Positions 58,305 to 64,000 of a stretch of 64,000 nucleotides of DNA are shown in pieces. Made by a program: the position numbers and the translations under genes. The DNA comes from Micrasema longulum (lineage: Eukaryota > Arthropoda > Insecta > Trichoptera > Brachycentridae). The notes under the pieces were generated by a model. That model worked only from the letters and a program-made list of their open reading frames with translations, was not told the DNA's origin and ran no database searches. The stretch is from positions 155,665 to 219,664 of the forward strand of contig JAGVSM010000836.1 of NCBI GenBank assembly GCA_022494885.1, in the 5' to 3' direction. The stretch's first letter is position 1, and every line of letters begins with the position of its first letter.

Positions 58305-58670
58305 TACAGGGTGTTCTTTAAACCCTGTCACATCCAAAACCACGATGATCAGTATGGGCAAGAAGACATATTAGCATATTAAAAAAAATATTTAGAACAA
58401 AGAAAGTTTTTGAAAATAAAATATGTAAAAAAACAAATGGTTGCTTACTCCTGCAGCGGAGAAGTGAGGTAAGCGCGGCGCAGTATCAGACCCCCCCCCT
58501 TCACCCTCCTCGTTTTACCCCTGCAGAAGTAAGCAACCATTTGCTTTTTTAGATTTTTTAAATATTAAATTGTATTCGTTTTAAAAAAATATTTTAATGT
58601 GCCAATATGTCTTCTTGCTCATACTGATCATCTTGGTTTCGGATGTGACAGGGTTTAAAGGACCCCTGTA
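58305..58670. mobile_element. MITE with ~75-bp inverted ends and TA flanks
   Basis: Left CAGGGTGTTCTTTAAACCCT, then GTCACATCC and GATGATCAGTATGGGCAAGA, is mirrored by TCTTCTTGCTCATACTGATC ... GGATGTGACAGGGTTTAAAG, then GACCCCTG. TA on both sides fits a Tc1/mariner-type derivative. A second inner palindrome (AAATGGTTGCTTACTCCTGC / GCAGAAGTAAGCAACCATTT) occupies 58433-58546, suggesting a nested element. Confidence 0.8.
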
Positions 58671-58719
58671 TTTTTAACGAAATATTAAGGTTTCTATAAT
58701 TTACCCAAACATTTCAAAT

Positions 58720-58826
58720 TTGGTGGCCATTTGCAACGAGTTGTAACGACTCACTATTAGAAAATGGAAATCAAGTTGGGGTACACTGGGCTTCGAACCT
58801 CCAACCTCTGATCCGTGACGTAAAAA
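58720..58826 (-). repeat. SINE S3, antisense
   Basis: GGTGGCCATTTGCAACGAGT, CGACTCACTATTAGAAAATG, AATCAAGTTGGGGTACACTG and CTCTGATCCGTGACG. It stops at the palindromic MITE that follows. Confidence 0.65.
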
Positions 58827-58828
58827 TA

Positions 58829-58967
58829 CTAATACCCGTATGCAGAGACAAAACTTAAGGTGAGGAAAGTACATTCTAATTTCAAATGCAGAGAATAACC
58901 TGAAGGTGAAGACAATGGAATCTACTCTCCTCACCTTAAGGTTTGTCTCTGCATACGGGTATTAGTG
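58829..58967. mobile_element. Small palindromic MITE (139 bp)
   Basis: ACTAATACCCGTATGCAGAG, then ACAAAACTTAAGGTGAGGA, is mirrored by TCCTCACCTTAAGGTTTGTC, then TCTGCATACGGGTATTAGT, with one or two differences over 39 bp. It is inserted at the 5' edge of an S3 SINE. Confidence 0.8.
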
Positions 58968-59029
58968 TTGTTTTTATAATATGTATTTTTATCCTTTACC
59001 TTACTGTCCCAAAAAAATCCGCGCGTTAC

Positions 59030-59300
59030 AGTGCGGTGTAATCATTGCACGTGCAAAAAATGAGAGAATTTAAATCGGGAAAATGTAATATTCGTAGGAA
59101 ATTGCTTCAGTGATAATTTATTTAATCTAATTACTAAAACCATGACAATATCATTAGCTCACGATTGTAGCGCGTGCGAAAGAACGGCCCCTAACGAAAG
59201 TCGGGAAGCTACTAATGGTCGTCTGGGAGAAGTACTAGAAACTTTGCTGTTCGCTCGTGTGACGCGTGAAATTGTCTCTCGCTCGCGAACGTGAAGAGTT
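59030..59300. other. GC-richer patch in the furin-like intron
   Basis: CpG-rich stretches (GTAGCGCGTGCGAAAGAACG, CTCTCGCTCGCGAACGTGAA) without an ORF or a repeat partner in the window. It could be a regulatory element or an old transposon end. Confidence 0.3.
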
Positions 59301-60271
59301 CGAGAAAATTATATATTAGGATTACTCTTTTACTACGTACCCAATATAGATGATATGTCTCCAATTTTTTATATATAGCTTTTTATGTTACGAATAAGGA
59401 TGAATTATTTAATAAAAAATATTTTCATCAATACATAATGTATAACGGAGGAATACCGAAAATCTTAAACCACAATTTATTATATTTATGGAGGTATTAA
59501 AATTATTAGATGCAATGTGTACCAGCTTCACATAATCGAGAAGGGAGAGTTAAAATGTTATTCCGCCAAGTCCTGAAACAATACATAATCAGATTTTGCT
59601 ACTGTTTTTGTAATTTAAATTCGGTCATTTATTTATTTATTAATATTCACGGCACTTGTTGACTTTTACTTTATAAAAAATACATATTCTGTAGAAATAA
59701 ACACTTCAAATAATATACAGTAGATAAACGAGAAAAAAAAACATAAAAAGTTCATATGAACACAATGGTTTCATTCAATGAACACGCTAACATATTGTAT
59801 TAAAAATAAATCTTTAAAACGAATATAAAAATTTAAAAATACGAAAAATGTTTTTTGTTTATGTATTTAAAAAAAAATGGACAGGTAGGTTTATATCTTA
59901 AATCATTGTATCATCTTTATTGAACAAAAAAAAAATACAAAATGTAATTATACTAAATTTAAGAGAAAAAATGTTTTTTTTAGAGCTAAAAATAAGAATC
60001 CAAAAAACATATAATATATATTCACAAACATATGCAAAACTAGAAAAAAAGAAAAAACCATAAGGAAGAATGACAATATCCGACATAAGCCCTCCACATA
60101 ATTTGACAAACTCATAGTGAAAGGGGCAATGAAAGCAGCATAGTAAATGTAAAGTTTATAAAAAGTTTAAAAAAATGTTGTCTCAGGTTTTATCAATTTA
60201 AAAAAAATTAGTTAGCATGGACCTTCGGTCTTTAAAACGGTTTTCGGGTATGTGGAGGGATTGCTTTCACT

Positions 60272-60412
60272 GTTCCTAGACTGGCACCTGAAGCGTAAGA
60301 CTGATCGCCTTACCTTCCTGTAGCACATGATCGAGATACACTTCACGTACTTTACCATTGCAGTACCATATACACCATCAGGTGTGGATTGGGGTTTTGA
60401 TGACGATGATTA
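60272..60412 (+). repeat. S2 SINE 3' body fragment
   Basis: GACTGGCACCTGAAGCGTAA, GACTGATCGCCTTACCTTCC, GATCGAGATACACTTCACG and CACCATCAGGTGTGGAT, then GATGACGATGA. Confidence 0.65.
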
Positions 60413-60419
60413 ATCCTTT

Positions 60420-62430
60420 CCGATGAAAAAAAAACATCTTATAATATTTTTTTATAACGAGCCATGATAGCCAAAACATCGTAACCGACGCGACGGGAAA
60501 AATATTTTACAGAATATTTTTTCTTCTTAAAAATTAACTATTGGCTGTGATGTCACACTAGTCGACATAGGACACAAGACTTAATATATCTCTCTTATTT
60601 TTTTCAATGATGAATTCGTATTTTTTGTAATCTTCAAATGGACATTTTCACACTTGATTTGGAGTGTAAAATTTGTATAACTGTGCTATTTTATGTAAAT
60701 ACAAAAAATATTTATCCTTGCTACGCGAAGAATGAATGTCCGCTAATTCAGCAACACATATATACTGATACCTTATACAAGACAGAGCACGAAGATATAA
60801 GTCATAACAAGGAAGACAGAGGCGCTGTTCTGCGGTGGGTGTCGTCTAAAACATATTTAGTCTTCAGTCGGTTGATGACAATGATGGGGGACGCACGCGC
60901 GTAACATGAGCAGCGTATTTGTGATTTTTTATTTATTTTGCTATAACAGGGTAAATGATATGTTTATTCCCATAAATTATGGAAAAGGAATTATTTAACA
61001 GTAGTATCCGTGTTTTACATTTTTTTCAAATGTCTGAACTTGAGAATATTCCGTCTTTTACTAGTGGTAACACGATGGTACATCACCGCGTGCAAGGGGA
61101 TTATTTACTACAGCCTTTTAAGAGTTAAGGAACATAGTTTTGTTTCGAATATTTATTCTGTTAATATCAATAAAATAAATAGTCGAAACAGAGATTGATC
61201 CTCAAGTGTATTCTCCCGTAAAATATTGTTTTTGTCGGTTACGTTGTTTTGGCGATAATGGCTCGATAATGTTGAAAGCATCGTAATTTTTATTTTTTTA
61301 TGCGCAATAGTGAATATAGACACGAATTTATCGAAGTAGAATGGCGCAAGTTTGAGGGAACAATGGACAATAAATGCCAACTTTTAGGCACTTTTCTTTG
61401 TTTATGATCTTCCAATTTTCGTAGAATTGCGTTTCTTTTCGAGTGCTCGAATTAAATTGGATCCAAATCAACAAAAGACGAGAAAATATAGTATTAATAA
61501 GGTATATTATATGTTATATGCAATGGTATAGGAAATTTTGGAGCCGTCCATTAATGGAATTATTGACGTAATCTCTCCATAATCTATTGACTATGCACTG
61601 GGTATCGCAAATCCGTCTAACTTCTTGACTCTAGATTCTGCCTCTTTTGGGTTTTCCTGCGATTGCCTTTAGTCCTTTTATCTCTGACGTTCTGAGCAGT
61701 TATTTGGTTTTTCTATTTGGTTTTTCTGTTTAGTTTTTCTACTTGGTTTTTCGTATTTTTTATTTTCTCTATATCTATCCTCGCCTCTGTTGTATACACC
61801 ATGATTTGGTCTGACACACGTTTTGTATATCCGAATTATGTTTTCAATAATCATGTGTTCATTGTACTATACGACATTTCTTAGGCATCCAGATGTTTAC
61901 TAACTGAGATGGATATGTTCTCATCATCACTATGGGCGCATCATCTGCATGGCATGTGATGTTAATGACCTTATCTCCCTAAGTAGATTCACTATTTTTT
62001 TTTATTCTTAACAGCGATTTTTTAAATATATTTATTCTGCTTGTGTAAGAAAAGGTTTTAGGCGTATATATTCTTGTGCTATATTTAGTTATAAAGGTGC
62101 TAAACTTGCTTTGTTTCTTTGTTGTTCTCAATATGTGTTATTTTCTAAATGTTAATATTATTTATGTCCCGAATTGAGTTGTTGTAACTCCTGGGAATGT
62201 AATTCAACGTATTATACTTGTAAAATACTTTGTGTTGTATGATTTATAAATAAAATAAAAATAAATGAATATTTTTCCATATTTAAGGCCCGCGAGCTCT
62301 TTGTGGACACCATATGCTCCAAATAGAATAGGAAAGTCTATATAAAATATTTAAGGTTCATAAAGTAGACACTCTTCATAAAATAAATTCCATTATATAA
62401 ATTTATTAAGAAGAAAAAAAAAAATTGAGA
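60420..62430 (+). other. Furin-like intron, no gene seen
   Basis: The ORFs at 60638-60904 and 61010-61198 have no recognisable domain and no splice-bounded frame. TTTGGTTTTTCT is repeated in tandem near 61700-61750. Confidence 0.45.
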
Positions 62431-62444
62431 TGTATAACTCAGAT

Positions 62445-62618
62445 ACCAACATAATATTAAAATTCCTAAATTCCATACAAGTCATGGTCAAAATATCTTT
62501 GTCTTCAAAGGTGTAAAAAATTATAATAATCTTCCTAATGAACTAAAAACTATTAAAAATAATATATCAATAAATAAATTCAATGTTAATCTAAAGAAAT
62601 TTTTTGAACTCGTTTAAA
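62445..62618 (+). pseudogene. Jockey-type LINE polymerase C-terminus
   Basis: Open from about 62445 to the TAA at 62616-62618: YQHNIKIPKFHTSHGQNIFV, FKGVKNYNNLPNELKTIKNN, then ISINKFNVNLKKFFELV. IP...T..GQ......G...(W/Y)N.LP..LK......F...LK is the closing motif of jockey-like polymerases. Confidence 0.75.
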
Positions 62619-62835
62619 AACAACATTAAATTTTAATTAGTATGAATGTATTATTGTTTTATGTTTTTTCTTTATATATCCTTTGTTTTTATTTTTCTTT
62701 TCATGTACTCGTATTAAAAATTATATAAACTATTATAAATAAACAACTAAAACAGTGTAAGTCACTCTCCAAGCACAAGAGATAGTTTTTTTTGGTGAGT
62801 TACAGTGATAACATTTACTAGATGTGTAAAAGTAG

Positions 62836-63210
62836 ATAACTAACTAACTAACTAACTAACCATCACGCCATTTCCCCGGAGGGGTAGGCAGAGAGGATAG
62901 AACACCACACCACTCTGTCCTGGCACACTTCCTTTGCTTCCTTCACATTCATACATTTTCTCATGCACGCACGTCGATTATTCCGACTTTTCACATGACC
63001 ACTTTCAAGAATTTGTTGTTCTTGATCATGCCATGTCTTTCTCGGCCTTCCTTGACTTCTACAACCAGACACATTCGCATCATAATCTTTTTAGCCGTTC
63101 TTTCATCATTCATTCGCTCCACATGACCGAACCATCGCAAAAGACCTTTCTTAATTTTGTCGATAATGCTTAACTCAGCCTTGCATTCTGCTCTAATTTC
63201 GACGTAGATG
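62836..63210 (-). pseudogene. RTE-like LINE 3' end with (GTTA)n tail
   Basis: Antisense: AELSIIDKIKKGLLRWFGHV, ERMNDERTAKKIM, frameshift, SGCRSQGRPRKTWHDQEQQI, NNRRACMRKCMNVKEAKEVC, ILSAYPSGEMA, then GTGATGGTTAGTTAGTTAG. The tetranucleotide tail at 62836-62860 marks the true 3' end of the family. Confidence 0.8.
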
Positions 63211-63261
63211 TGTTTGAATTATATGTGAATATTACAAAAACATGTACTTTTTATAAAATTA

Positions 63262-63441
63262 ATGAATAAAAAATTTTTAAAAATTGAATATAGACTGAAT
63301 GAACATTTAGCTGCACATAGATTAAATAACGATACATCAAACTATGCATCACGTTTAAAGGAGTTGAAACATAATTTTAAAGTATCAAAAGACAAACAAA
63401 ATTTACATGTAGGACATAAAAGTTTAAAGTTAGATCGATAA
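63262..63441 (+). CDS. Small unexplained ORF (59 codons)
   Basis: MNKKFLKIEYRLNEHLAAHR, then LNNDTSNYASRLKELKHNFK and VSKDKQNLHVGHKSLKLDR. The sequence is hydrophilic and mixed in composition, unlike the AT-driven ORFs around it. No signal peptide or membrane segment. It lies next to the inverted repeat at 63495-63665, so it may be part of a transposon rather than a host gene. I do not recognise it. Confidence 0.25.
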   Translation: MNKKFLKIEYRLNEHLAAHRLNNDTSNYASRLKELKHNFKVSKDKQNLHVGHKSLKLDR

Positions 63442-63494
63442 ATTTTTTTAGAAATAAATAGGATAAAAAAATAATAGCGATAGAATTTTAACAA

Positions 63495-63665
63495 ATCAGC
63501 AGATGTAATACAAAAACTTACCCTTATTAGTCCCCTTAGTTGAACCCTGTACATTGTAATAAAACAATAAATATTTTCATAGAATAGAATCCTCTCTTAC
63601 AGTAAGTGCACCGCCCACACGTTTTAATAATTTGTCCCACTCTGTTTCATTGAAATATTACGTAT
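63495..63665 (-). repeat. Dispersed repeat with exon-like block, copy 2
   Basis: Inverse of 23850-24025. Antisense it reads AATGAAACAGAGTGGGACAA, GTAAGAGAGGATTCTATTCT, TACAATGTACAGGGTTCAAC and TAAGGGGACTAATAAGG with GTAAGT. Confidence 0.5.
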
Positions 63666-63689
63666 TGTATCTCTTTCAACTTATTTTTA

Positions 63690-63830
63690 AATGTAGCTAC
63701 ATTAAGATAATATTTAGTTTTATATAAATTATCCTCACACTGTATAATATTTACCAGTCTGAAGATGCCCATTAGAGGCTAATTGGTCGAACAAATAAGT
63801 GGAAGTGTACCAATTATTTTAAAATTAATA
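63690..63830 (+). repeat. Right half of the 17871-type MITE
   Basis: ACACTGTATAATATTTACCA, AGGCTAATTGGTCGAACAAA and GTGGAAGTGTACCAATTATT correspond to 18050-18120. The left inverted end is absent. Confidence 0.6.
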
Positions 63831-64000
63831 ACTAATATGTAAATATAAGTTATTACATCAGTATAAAATTATACGAAAATGTATTTTGAGAGTCATATTC
63901 ATTAGTAATTCCGAAATTAGGAGTGATTGGGTAGTTTCTAGTGATGGGATTCGTTTTGCGAATATTCAACTCATTTAATAATAATAACATTCCTACAGAA

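Noticed and set aside
1..64000. CRISPR arrays, bacterial operons or an integrated viral genome
   Set aside because: No regular spacer arrays, no dense coding and no viral structural or replication proteins. The reverse transcriptases belong to non-LTR elements.

Overview
The window is AT-rich animal nuclear DNA, almost certainly from an insect. The evidence is GT-AG spliced exons of metazoan genes, introns and intergenic DNA full of degraded transposable elements, insect-type LINE reverse transcriptases, a PIF/Harbinger element with a MADF/BESS-type partner protein, and several tRNA-derived SINE families. The order cannot be settled by reading. There is no operon, CRISPR array, rRNA gene or genuine tRNA gene.

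Two host genes are supported, both on the + strand. At 813-4549 lie the last four coding exons of unc-13 (Munc13), which encode the C-terminal C2 domain and end at a stop at 4547-4549. At 51753-51932 lies the first coding exon of a furin-like proprotein convertase (signal peptide and start of the prodomain), preceded by a probable 5'UTR exon from about 51417. A GC-richer block ending in a splice donor at 36366 may be a non-coding first exon of that gene. Its remaining exons lie beyond the right edge, so 51933-64000 is intron.

Everything between and around these exons is mobile-element sediment. 3.2-4.3 kb: LINE and MITE insertions in unc-13 intron 3. 12.7-24.6 kb: LINE relics, two different PIF/Harbinger transposase relics, a palindromic MITE, an interrupted RTE-like LINE, and a probable solo LTR nested in a second copy of that MITE. 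26.4-27.4 kb: jockey-type reverse transcriptase relic. 30.5-31.8 kb: Tc1/mariner-type transposase lacking its first catalytic aspartate. 32-57 kb: at least five copies of a foldback element with long inverted arms. 45.5-46.4 kb: a GC-rich DNA transposon inside a SINE. 53.9-59 kb: three palindromic MITEs. Three tRNA-derived SINE families (called S1, S2 and S3 here) are scattered throughout.

No undescribed functional system was found. The strongest leads are the uncatalogued element families with clear termini, the nesting order that gives relative insertion ages, and the Harbinger transposase/BESS pair.
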